Origin: JBCBKZ01 sp039026975
Lineage (GTDB): Bacteria; Bacteroidota; Bacteroidia; J057
Direction of reading: 5' to 3'
DNA length: 14,791 nt
Assembly: GCA_039026975.1 (NCBI GenBank)
Contig: JBCCLI010000142.1
Coordinates: forward strand, 1-14,791
Below the pieces are notes generated by a model, which saw only the letters and a program-made list of their open reading frames with translations, was not told where the DNA came from and searched no databases. The first letter of the stretch is position 1. Each line of letters opens with the position of its first letter. The position numbers were made by a program, and so were the translations under genes. Shown piece after piece: positions 1 through 6,381 of this stretch.

Positions 1-1212
1 CTCCTGGTAGGGAATCTTTACTTTGAGGTAATTATCAGTAAAGCCTTCTATCATGCCATTAGCTTCCTTCCCTTCCCATAAGACCGGCCGGGCGGAACCT
101 GTAAAAGGCTCATAAAAGAATCGCTTTTTCTTTTCTGAGAGAATACGTAGCATTTGACTTCTTTCCCTACGCTTATGCTTGGGAATGGCTCCCTGCATGC
201 TGAGGGCATGTGTATTTTCTCGTTCAGAGTAGGTGAATACATGTAAGTAGGATATATCCAACTCGTTCAGGAAGGCATAGGTGTCTTGAAAGTGGGCATC
301 TGTTTCTCCGTGAAAACCTACAATTACGTCTACCCCTATACAGGCGTTAGGCATCAGGCTTTTAATTTGGCTTACACGATCAGCATATAGCTCCCGCCTG
401 TACCGCCTACGCATCTTACCGAGTATCTCATTATTTCCACTCTGGAGCGGAATGTGGAAGTGAGGCATGAAACGCTTAGACTGAGCTACAAAGCTGATAA
501 TCTCATTACTAAGAAGGTTAGGTTCTATGGAAGAGATTCTAAATCTTTCTATTCCTTCTACCTCATCTATGGCCTGGATGACGTCCAGGAAGGTACCTGG
601 CTGATCTTTACCATAGTCGCCTATATTTACGCCAGTAAGGACTACCTCCTTGATACCACCTTCAGCCAATTCCTCTGCATTCCTGAGAATATTCTCCAGC
701 GAGTCAGATCTGCTTTTCCCTCTGGCTAGCGGTATGGTACAAAAGCTACATTTATAGTCGCAGCCATCCTGAATCTTAAGGAAAGACCGGGTGCGGTCTC
801 CTATGGAGTAGGAAGCATGAAAGTCATTTACCTCTTTGATAGCATCATTATAAACACAGGGATTATCCGTCTTCTGGAAGTCTTCTATCAACTCCAAAAT
901 TCTGAACTTATCTCCTGCACCTACGACCATATCTACCCCTGGAATCTCAGATATTTCTGTAGGCTTTAGTTGGGCATAGCAGCCCATGATGATGACATAA
1001 CCATCTTCATTTTGCTTAAGGGCCTGCTTGATGATCTTTCTGCATTTCTTGTTGGCCTGTTCTGTTACTGAGCAGGTATTAATGATATACACATCCGCAG
1101 CCTCATGGAATTCCTTTTTTTGGAATCCGGCATTTAGGAACTGTCTACCTACGGTAGAAGTCTCTGCAAAATTGAGCTTACAGCCCAGGGTATGAAATGC
1201 TACACTCTTCAT
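1..1212 (-). CDS. mtaB: tRNA (t6A37) C2-methylthiotransferase MtaB, 3'-truncated by window edge
   Basis: Radical-SAM enzyme that converts t6A to ms2t6A at position 37 of ANN-decoding tRNAs, in the cytoplasm. Translating from the ATG at 1212 gives 404 residues with no stop before the window edge. The N-terminal UPF0004 domain carries the three auxiliary-cluster cysteines C11 (TLGCKLN), C47 (NTCSVT) and C78 (MGCYAQ). The radical-SAM motif CxxxCxxC is C151/C155/C158, in QDGCDYKCSFC. The last visible residues (VLWEGKEANGMIEGFTDNY) look like the start of the TRAM RNA-binding domain, so only a few dozen residues are probably missing. The early TLGCKLN motif and short N-terminus fit MtaB rather than MiaB or RimO. 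It lies 33 bp after the SAM-family gene and has its own promoter in and beside that gap. Confidence 0.93.
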   Translation of the reverse strand, partial: MKSVAFHTLGCKLNFAETSTVGRQFLNAGFQKKEFHEAADVYIINTCSVTEQANKKCRKIIKQALKQNEDGYVIIMGCYAQLKPTEISEIPGVDMVVGAGDKFRILELIEDFQKTDNPCVYNDAIKEVNDFHASYSIGDRTRSFLKIQDGCDYKCSFCTIPLARGKSRSDSLENILRNAEELAEGGIKEVVLTGVNIGDYGKDQPGTFLDVIQAIDEVEGIERFRISSIEPNLLSNEIISFVAQSKRFMPHFHIPLQSGNNEILGKMRRRYRRELYADRVSQIKSLMPNACIGVDVIVGFHGETDAHFQDTYAFLNELDISYLHVFTYSERENTHALSMQGAIPKHKRRERSQMLRILSEKKKRFFYEPFTGSARPVLWEGKEANGMIEGFTDNYLKVKIPYQE

Positions 1213-1227
1213 GCTTTAATAGGACTG

Positions 1228-1259
1228 CAAAGATAGGGAAAAGGTTTATTTAAACTCAA
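1228..1259 (-). promoter_or_regulatory. Bacteroidota-type promoter of mtaB
   Basis: On the minus strand a -7 box TATCTTTG (1235-1228) matches TAnnTTTG exactly. A TTG (1259-1257) lies 21 nt upstream, close to the usual -33 spacing. The -33 element lies inside the last codons of the upstream SAM-family gene. Transcription would start only about 10 nt before the mtaB ATG, giving a very short leader. The match is exact; activity is inferred. Confidence 0.6.
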
Positions 1260-2025
1260 TGGTGATCATATCATGGACCTTCAGGCCCAGTAATTCAGAG
1301 GCAGAGGCCTCCCGCATGGAAATCTCTAGATGGTTACTTTCTCCAAATATGGCTAAAGCATCAGCTTTGGCTACGTCAGAATAGGTATTTACGATACGCT
1401 TCAACCTGACATTTCTGATAAAAATTTCGAAGGCCCTTTCTTCCTTTAATTGGATGAAGTCCCTTTTACGGATGTTAGTAACAGCATTTCCGTAAGTATC
1501 TATATAGATAATTTTTCCTCTCAGGCAGTTTTCTGTATAAGAAGGCTCCCCCCAGTGTAGGGTACGAAGCGCTATCTCTTCTCCTAGTTCTTCAAATTCT
1601 CCTCCACTAGCCAGGAAAGCAGCGGTAGGGGCAAAGATTCTCGCAGCCCTAAAGGAAAGAGGGTAGGCTGGATGTAGCAGGGCTTCATGCTCTATTTTTC
1701 TACATATATGTTCCTGCCCCTCACAAATGAGGCTTAGCATGCCATTATTAGGGGCTATAAAGTAATGGCCATTCATATGCATAACAGAGGGGGAAGCTAG
1801 CATTCCCTGTTCTGGATCTATGGAAATCAGGTGCACACTACCGTCCGGAAAGGCAGGGTAGGTACTTTTCATCACATAGGCTGCTTCCATGATGTCAAAG
1901 CTGCTTACCTCATGGGTGACATCCACTATGGTAGAAGCAGGGAAACGAGACAGAATTATCCCCTTAACCACAGCAGCATAATGCCCCTGAGCTCCAAAAT
2001 CTGACGTTAAGGTGATAATGGCCAT
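1246..2025 (-). CDS. SAM hydroxide adenosyltransferase family (DUF62/fluorinase-like) protein
   Basis: 259 residues, the normal length of the SAM_HAT (DUF62) family, whose characterised members hydrolyse S-adenosylmethionine to adenosine and methionine. Family landmarks are the N-terminal ITLTSDFG, then IVDVTHEV (33-40), ISIDPEQG (67-74), the PNNGMLSLI segment (92-100) and the C-terminal-domain signature YIDTYGNAVTNI (174-185). Of the Asp-Arg-His triad described for the archaeal enzyme PH0463, the Asp appears kept (D70). The following Arg is not evident, and the HGRDIFAP-like segment reads RAARIFAP (126-133), so the His is replaced. Activity may therefore be altered, or this may be the usual form in Bacteroidota. 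The ATG start directly precedes the conserved beta strand. The downstream neighbour mtaB is a SAM user, so a link to SAM turnover is possible but unproven. Confidence 0.85.
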   Translation of the reverse strand: MAIITLTSDFGAQGHYAAVVKGIILSRFPASTIVDVTHEVSSFDIMEAAYVMKSTYPAFPDGSVHLISIDPEQGMLASPSVMHMNGHYFIAPNNGMLSLICEGQEHICRKIEHEALLHPAYPLSFRAARIFAPTAAFLASGGEFEELGEEIALRTLHWGEPSYTENCLRGKIIYIDTYGNAVTNIRKRDFIQLKEERAFEIFIRNVRLKRIVNTYSDVAKADALAIFGESNHLEISMREASASELLGLKVHDMITIEFK

Positions 2026-2049
2026 ATGTCTTAGCTCTCTTCCTACTGA

Positions 2050-2067
2050 CCGACTGTTAATAGTCGG
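2050..2067. repeat. Inverted repeat in divergent intergenic region
   Basis: CCGACT and AGTCGG form perfect 6-bp arms around a 6-nt centre (GTTAAT). It lies 25 bp upstream of the SAM-family start and far from the PhoH start, so it is placed to act as an operator or leader hairpin for the minus-strand gene. Another short palindrome, ACAATTGT, follows within 10 bp. Function is inferred. Confidence 0.4.
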
Positions 2068-2100
2068 AGTTTGACAATTGTTACCGCCTAATGAATGACT

Positions 2101-2115
2101 TATGCAATTTGCATA
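2101..2115. repeat. 7-bp-arm palindrome, candidate operator
   Basis: TATGCAA-T-TTGCATA is a perfect palindrome about a single central base, the geometry of a dimeric repressor site. It lies midway between the divergent SAM-family and phoH starts (76 and 71 bp away). I found no exact TAnnTTTG promoter on either strand in 2026-2185, so the promoters here are unassigned. Confidence 0.4.
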
Positions 2116-2185
2116 TGAAAACCTAAATTAGGTATTTAGAATTATAATTCTTTCAGTCTCTGGAATAAAAATTAACACACCTATA

Positions 2186-3154
2186 TTGGCAGAGCATATA
2201 TTCGATTTATCAGAAATCAATCCCCTGGAAATCTATGGTGTCAATAACCTACGGCTCCAGCAAATAGAACAAGGGTTTCCGGGGATCAAATTCGTAGCTC
2301 GTGGAGATGAACTTAAGGTCAGAGGAGAAGAAACCAAAATTGAAAAACTTAAACTCATCTTAGGGGCGCTATTTGAGGAAGTTAGGAAGAAGGGAAAGAT
2401 CAGTGAGAATCGTTTTACGGAAATCCTGGAACCTCAGGCTGAACCATCTGCCTCTACGTACCCTGAGATAGATGATGACACTGTCTTACTCCATGGCGGT
2501 GGCGGATTAATCATTAAGCCTAAGAATAGTGCGCAGAGGAGAATGGTCTCGGCAGAGCGGGAGAATGATGTCTTATTTGCCGTAGGTCCAGCTGGTACAG
2601 GAAAGACCTATCTAGCGGTAGCCTTGGCTGTAAAGGCGCTGAAAGAGAAGCAAGTAAAGAAAATCGTGCTGAGTAGGCCTGCGGTAGATGCTGGTGAAAG
2701 CCTGGGGTTTTTACCTGGTGATATGAAGGAAAAAATAGATCCCTATCTAAGACCTATTTATGATGCCTTGGGGGATATGATTCATACAGAGAAGCTAAAG
2801 TATTACCTCTCCAATAATATCATTGAAATTGTGCCACTGGCGTATATGCGAGGAAGGACTCTTAGCAAAGCATATGTAATTCTGGATGAGGCGCAGAATG
2901 CTTCGGAGACTCAGCTGAAAATGTTCCTTACCAGACTAGGAGAGCAGTCTAAGATGATCATTACCGGAGATGATTCCCAAATAGACCTTCCAAGAAACCA
3001 ACGCTCCGGCCTAATCCAAGGGATCAAAATTCTCCAAGGGATCAAGGGAATAGCCTTTATTCGCTTTAAAGCAGTGGACGTGGTCCGGCATAAGCTAGTG
3101 AGAAGTATACTAGCCGCCTATGAAAAGATAGCTGACCATAAAGGAAGGAAGTAA
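2186..3154 (+). CDS. phoH: PhoH family ATPase
   Basis: Cytoplasmic P-loop ATPase of the PhoH/YbeZ family, linked in other bacteria to RNA metabolism and to the endoribonuclease YbeY. It has 322 residues, the standard length for Bacteroidota PhoH. An N-terminal single-strand-nucleic-acid-binding-like domain covers about 1-85. The helicase-like core has Walker A GPAGTGKT (134-141), SRPAVDAGESLGFLPGD (163-179), Walker B VILDEAQN (231-238) and a sensor motif TGDDSQIDLP (260-269). The start must be TTG at 2186: going upstream in frame the first stop is TAG at 2129-2131 with no ATG or GTG between, and the family's conserved N-terminus begins immediately after. It is divergent from the SAM-family gene and 51 bp ahead of an oxidoreductase it may be co-transcribed with. 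Confidence 0.93.
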   Translation: MAEHIFDLSEINPLEIYGVNNLRLQQIEQGFPGIKFVARGDELKVRGEETKIEKLKLILGALFEEVRKKGKISENRFTEILEPQAEPSASTYPEIDDDTVLLHGGGGLIIKPKNSAQRRMVSAERENDVLFAVGPAGTGKTYLAVALAVKALKEKQVKKIVLSRPAVDAGESLGFLPGDMKEKIDPYLRPIYDALGDMIHTEKLKYYLSNNIIEIVPLAYMRGRTLSKAYVILDEAQNASETQLKMFLTRLGEQSKMIITGDDSQIDLPRNQRSGLIQGIKILQGIKGIAFIRFKAVDVVRHKLVRSILAAYEKIADHKGRK

Positions 3155-3205
3155 TACTTATTCCAGAAGAGAAGTAGATCATAAAACCTGACTACTTATC
3201 AAAGC

Positions 3206-3784
3206 ATGAAATCCATTCTGGCCATAAATGGGCACCCAGACCCTGATAGCTATAATTATGCTTTGCCAGCCTCTTATATAAAGGGCCTACAGCAAGGAGG
3301 TTTTACCGCTTCCCCAATAAATATCACTGAACTTAGTTTCTCCCCTTCCTTACCTCACTCCCATAGGGAATTACCTTCCCTGGAGCCTGACCTGGAAAAA
3401 TCGTTGAATCTAATCAAGGGAGCAGATCATCTGGTATGGTTCTTTCCTATGTGGTGGTATGGATATCCTGCCACTATGGAAGGATTTATTGATAGGGTGT
3501 GCCTTCCTGGTCATGCATTTACATACCAAAAGGGAAATCCGCTCCCTAAGAAGTTATTTAAAGGTAAATCAGCCAGACTGGTGATTACTGCGGATTCACC
3601 TGCTTGGTACAATATGCTGTTTATGGGAAGCCCAGCTATCAAGCAACTCAAGCGTGGTACCCTACAGTTTACAGGAGTTAATCCTGTCCGCGTTACCTAC
3701 ATTGCTCCTATTAGGGGTTCTAGTGAAGCCTTTAGAAAGAAGTGGATAGAGAAGCTCTATCTATTGGGAAAGAGAGGTATATAA
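3206..3784 (+). CDS. NAD(P)H oxidoreductase, flavodoxin-2 fold (MdaB/YwrO/KefF type)
   Basis: 192-residue soluble flavoprotein of the NAD(P)H dehydrogenase (quinone) family. The N-terminal strand and FMN-phosphate loop read ILAINGHPDPDSYN (4-17). The flavin-contact segment is the Trp-rich FFPMWWYGYPATMEGFIDRV (79-98), followed by PGHAFTY (101-107), typical of this family. Members reduce quinones or other electrophiles, or act as ancillary subunits of K+ efflux systems; nothing nearby indicates which. The ATG at 3206 sits directly before the conserved first strand. A short inverted repeat (3172-3177 with 3192-3197) lies in the 51-bp gap after phoH, just upstream of the start. The gene ends facing sucD across a terminator. 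Confidence 0.87.
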   Translation: MKSILAINGHPDPDSYNYALPASYIKGLQQGGFTASPINITELSFSPSLPHSHRELPSLEPDLEKSLNLIKGADHLVWFFPMWWYGYPATMEGFIDRVCLPGHAFTYQKGNPLPKKLFKGKSARLVITADSPAWYNMLFMGSPAIKQLKRGTLQFTGVNPVRVTYIAPIRGSSEAFRKKWIEKLYLLGKRGI

Positions 3785-3833
3785 GCTAAAGGAAAATGAT
3801 AGGAGTGAAATTATTTACCAAACCTCCAAAAAC

Positions 3834-3856
3834 AAAAAAGCCCGCAAAAGCGAGCT
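3834..3856 (-). terminator. Rho-independent terminator of sucD
   Basis: Read on the minus strand the stem is AGCTCGC-TTTT-GCGGGCT: seven pairs including one U-G wobble in RNA, followed by a run of T. It lies 27 bp after the sucD stop. On the plus strand the same stem has one C-A mismatch and is followed by ATTTTT, so it may also stop transcripts from the oxidoreductase gene. Confidence 0.8.
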
Positions 3857-3882
3857 CATTTTTATCCTATCTGGTAATTACA

Positions 3883-4761
3883 CTAAGCAGTCTGCTTTAA
3901 AGCTTTAGCCATGGTAGTTCCTATATCTGCAGGGGTTTCCACTACGTGGATACCACAAGCTTCCATGACATCCATTTTCCCTTGAGCAGTTCCTTTTCCG
4001 CCTGAGGTGATAGCACCAGCATGTCCCATACGTCTTCCCGGAGGGGCTGTCTGTCCTGCGATGAAGCCTACTACAGGCTTAGTCATGTTGTCCCTTACCC
4101 ATTCAGCACAAATTTCCTCATTAGAGCCTCCAATCTCACCAATCATGATGACACCTTCAGTATCTGGATCTTCCGCGAATAGTTTCATGATTTCTACGTG
4201 AGGAGATCCTATGATAGGGTCTCCACCAATTCCTACACAGGTAGACTGTCCTAGTCCCATTTTAGTAACTTGGTCTACAGCCTCATAAGTAAGAGTACCG
4301 GAACGGCTGATGATTCCTATTTTACCAGGATTGTGAATGAACCCGGGCATAATACCCAGCTTACACTCTCCTGGGGTAATTATACCTGGACAGTTAGGTC
4401 CTATCATTCTTACGCCTCTGTCATCTATATACTCTTTAGCGTAGATCATATCCTTAACAGGAATACCCTCTGTGATGGTTACGATAAGGTCTACACCAGC
4501 ATCAGCAGCTTCCATGATAGCGTCTGCAGCGAAGGCAGGCGGAACAAATATGATGGAAACGGTAGCACCCGTCTCTTTTACGGCGCTGGATACAGTATTA
4601 AATACAGGTAGCCCTAAATGCTCTTGACCCCCTTTATTAGGTGTAACCCCTCCTACTACTTGGGTACCATATTCAATCATTTGCTGAGCGTGGAAGGAAC
4701 CTTCACGGCCGGTAAAACCCTGAACAATTATTTTGGAATCTTTATTAACAAGTATACTCAT
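3883..4761 (-). CDS. sucD: Succinyl-CoA synthetase (succinate-CoA ligase) subunit alpha
   Basis: Alpha subunit of the TCA-cycle ligase that interconverts succinyl-CoA and succinate with substrate-level phosphorylation of ADP or GDP. It works with SucC (beta), which is not in this window, so the two subunits are encoded apart. The 292 residues match the family. Signatures are the CoA-binding Rossmann segment IIVQGFTGREGSFHA (11-25), the substrate loop GPNCPGIITPGECKLGIMPG (121-140), SRSGTLTYE (152-160), GEIGG (208-212) and GHAGAI, with the phosphorylated histidine at H247. The bases before the ATG are pyrimidine-rich, with no Shine-Dalgarno sequence. A strong promoter 35 bp upstream and a terminator 27 bp downstream suggest a monocistronic transcript, perhaps with read-through from the oxidase gene behind it. 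Confidence 0.97.
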   Translation of the reverse strand: MSILVNKDSKIIVQGFTGREGSFHAQQMIEYGTQVVGGVTPNKGGQEHLGLPVFNTVSSAVKETGATVSIIFVPPAFAADAIMEAADAGVDLIVTITEGIPVKDMIYAKEYIDDRGVRMIGPNCPGIITPGECKLGIMPGFIHNPGKIGIISRSGTLTYEAVDQVTKMGLGQSTCVGIGGDPIIGSPHVEIMKLFAEDPDTEGVIMIGEIGGSNEEICAEWVRDNMTKPVVGFIAGQTAPPGRRMGHAGAITSGGKGTAQGKMDVMEACGIHVVETPADIGTTMAKALKQTA

Positions 4762-4795
4762 AGGTGGAGGAGGTGTTATGCGTTTTCAACACGGG

Positions 4796-4826
4796 CAAAG
4801 ATATTTTTAATCGCTTTAAAAACCAA
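4796..4826 (-). promoter_or_regulatory. Bacteroidota-type promoter of sucD
   Basis: On the minus strand TTG (4826-4824), a 20-nt spacer and TATCTTTG (4803-4796) match the Bacteroidota consensus TTG/TAnnTTTG exactly. The expected start of transcription leaves a leader of roughly 28 nt before the sucD ATG. This is the best promoter match in the window. Confidence 0.75.
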
Positions 4827-4859
4827 TTAGCTAGAAGCTTTTCATTTCATGAAACAAGT

Positions 4860-4877
4860 AAAAAACGCCTAGGCATT
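4860..4877 (-). terminator. Weak candidate terminator after the protoporphyrinogen oxidase gene
   Basis: On the minus strand the sequence around the stop codon (ATGCCTAGGCGT) can fold into a short stem of four pairs and is followed directly by six T. The stem is short and includes a wobble, so it may only attenuate read-through into sucD. Confidence 0.3.
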
Positions 4878-6218
4878 AATTATGGTTTGTTTTCTGTTTT
4901 CCAGGTCTACAGATAACTGAATGCAGTCCTGAGCAATCTTATTTGCGCGCGTAACAGTATTAGGAACAGAGATCCCTCCTATCCAGTTTCCTCCTAAGTG
5001 AAATCCATCCTTAGCCAGCTTGGAGACCTCTTCAGCCACTAAAAATTGGGCTATATCATACTGTGGGATAGCTTGTGGCCATCTAGTTACGTACTTGAAG
5101 GTGGGTTCTCCAGCACCTAGAAGTTGTTGGTGAGAAGTGAGAACAGCCTTTTCCAACATATCCAACTCCAAGTCTGCTTTTTCTTCCTGTAAAGCTCCTC
5201 CGACAAAGCTGCATAGTAGCACCTCGTCATCAGGGCAGCGACCCGGGAATACCGTACTGCTAAATACGGTTCCCAGTATATCTGATCCCTCTTTAGGAGA
5301 ATGTAAGGCACCAAATCCATCTAAAGGATGCTTAATCTCTTTTCGCTTAAAAGCCATGTGAACTAAGCTGACGGAAGGATAAGAAATGTTAGCCAGCTTA
5401 GCTGCCAGCTCTTTCTGGTAAGCTGCTATCATGCTAGCCAGAGTATGGGCAGGAACCGTGCTGATTACCTGATTTACTTCGAAGGGACCTTCACTTGTAT
5501 CTACCCTAAATCCATCTGCTACTTTTTTGATAGCGCTGACTGTACTTTCCAGGTGTATATGACTTTGGATAGGATTTGCTAATTTCTCACACAGCCTAGC
5601 AGCTCCTCCGGTAAAATTAAAGATACCTTTGTGTTGCTGGTTTTTTCGGCTTTTGATAGCTCCTTTGATGACGGACCCCTCTTCCTTCTCCCACTTCAAT
5701 ACATCTGGGAAAGCAGCTTTCATAAGTAATCGAGCTGGGTCTCCCGCATAAATGCCAGACACAAAAGGGTAAACCGCATAGTCAGTCCATTCATCTCCCA
5801 GTCTTCTTCTGAAGAATGCATCTACAGTTTCTTCTCTATTTTCAGCTGCTTTCACAAAGCTTTCAAGCATGAGCTTGCGTTTAGCTTTCCATGAAAATGT
5901 GTTATTTCCCACTAGAGAGAGGGGACTGGAAGGTAAGGCTTGGTAGGTGCCACTCTTCAGTATGTATCTATTTTTGGCGGCTTCTGAAGCATATACTATT
6001 TCTGAAGTTAGGCCCAGCTCAGCTAACAGTGCATATAATTCATCTGTCATCCTGAGAGAATTAGGCCCTTTATCTAATAGGTAAGCACCATGGGTTTCAG
6101 AAAGAATATTTCCTCCTACGGTATCTGATGCTTCAAAAACGTGGAAAGGTAATCCTGCCTGCTTTAATCGGTAGGCGGCAAGAAGCCCAGTAATGCCGGC
6201 CCCTATGACTGCAATCAT
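4869..6218 (-). CDS. hemG: Protoporphyrinogen/coproporphyrinogen III oxidase, FAD-dependent (HemY type)
   Basis: Oxygen-dependent FAD enzyme of late heme synthesis that oxidises protoporphyrinogen IX, or coproporphyrinogen III in the alternative pathway. The 449 residues fit the PPOX/HemY family; databases use either hemG or hemY for this FAD type, which is unrelated to the E. coli flavodoxin-like HemG. The dinucleotide-binding motif is VIGAGITG (4-11) with the acidic strand end FEAS (28-31) and the VGGN loop soon after. The C-terminal FAD signature GGNWIGGISVPN is at 409-420. The ATG start leaves only three residues before the FAD-binding strand, as usual here. No signal peptide is visible, so it is cytoplasmic or peripheral to the membrane. 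No other heme gene is in view. It lies 107 bp upstream of sucD on the same strand. Confidence 0.93.
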   Translation of the reverse strand: MIAVIGAGITGLLAAYRLKQAGLPFHVFEASDTVGGNILSETHGAYLLDKGPNSLRMTDELYALLAELGLTSEIVYASEAAKNRYILKSGTYQALPSSPLSLVGNNTFSWKAKRKLMLESFVKAAENREETVDAFFRRRLGDEWTDYAVYPFVSGIYAGDPARLLMKAAFPDVLKWEKEEGSVIKGAIKSRKNQQHKGIFNFTGGAARLCEKLANPIQSHIHLESTVSAIKKVADGFRVDTSEGPFEVNQVISTVPAHTLASMIAAYQKELAAKLANISYPSVSLVHMAFKRKEIKHPLDGFGALHSPKEGSDILGTVFSSTVFPGRCPDDEVLLCSFVGGALQEEKADLELDMLEKAVLTSHQQLLGAGEPTFKYVTRWPQAIPQYDIAQFLVAEEVSKLAKDGFHLGGNWIGGISVPNTVTRANKIAQDCIQLSVDLENRKQTIINA

Positions 6219-6286
6219 ATAGCTATGTGATAGTTAAAACCCTACAGTCTCATAACAATCCTTTAGGTATACGAAACTTTTCCCAA

Positions 6287-6295
6287 TGTGTACAA
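6287..6295 (-). promoter_or_regulatory. DnaA-box-like 9-mer, one mismatch
   Basis: On the minus strand it reads TTGTACACA, one change from the consensus TTATNCACA. It has the same orientation as the perfect box at 6320-6328 and lies 33 bp from it, about three helical turns. On its own it would not be convincing. Confidence 0.25.
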
Positions 6296-6319
6296 CAAAT
6301 AGCATACCCACTCGCACAA

Positions 6320-6328
6320 TGTGGATAA
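6320..6328 (-). promoter_or_regulatory. Perfect DnaA-box 9-mer (TTATCCACA)
   Basis: The minus strand reads TTATCCACA, identical to the high-affinity DnaA box. It lies in the 163-bp spacer between the oxidase start and the end of the CHAT gene, about 100 bp upstream of the oxidase ATG, with A+T-rich DNA between it and the CHAT gene. No other origin feature is present, so it could be a regulatory box or chance. Confidence 0.4.
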
Positions 6329-6381
6329 AATTAGTCAATGTAAATGGCTTTTGTATGAATTCTTATAGAAAAATATCTCAG

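Noticed and set aside
454..729. A 91-codon plus-strand frame opposite mtaB.
   Set aside because: It lies antisense to the conserved radical-SAM core of mtaB and encodes nothing recognisable.
4270..4611. A 113-codon plus-strand frame opposite sucD.
   Set aside because: It lies antisense to highly conserved sucD sequence; the open frame follows from sucD codon use.
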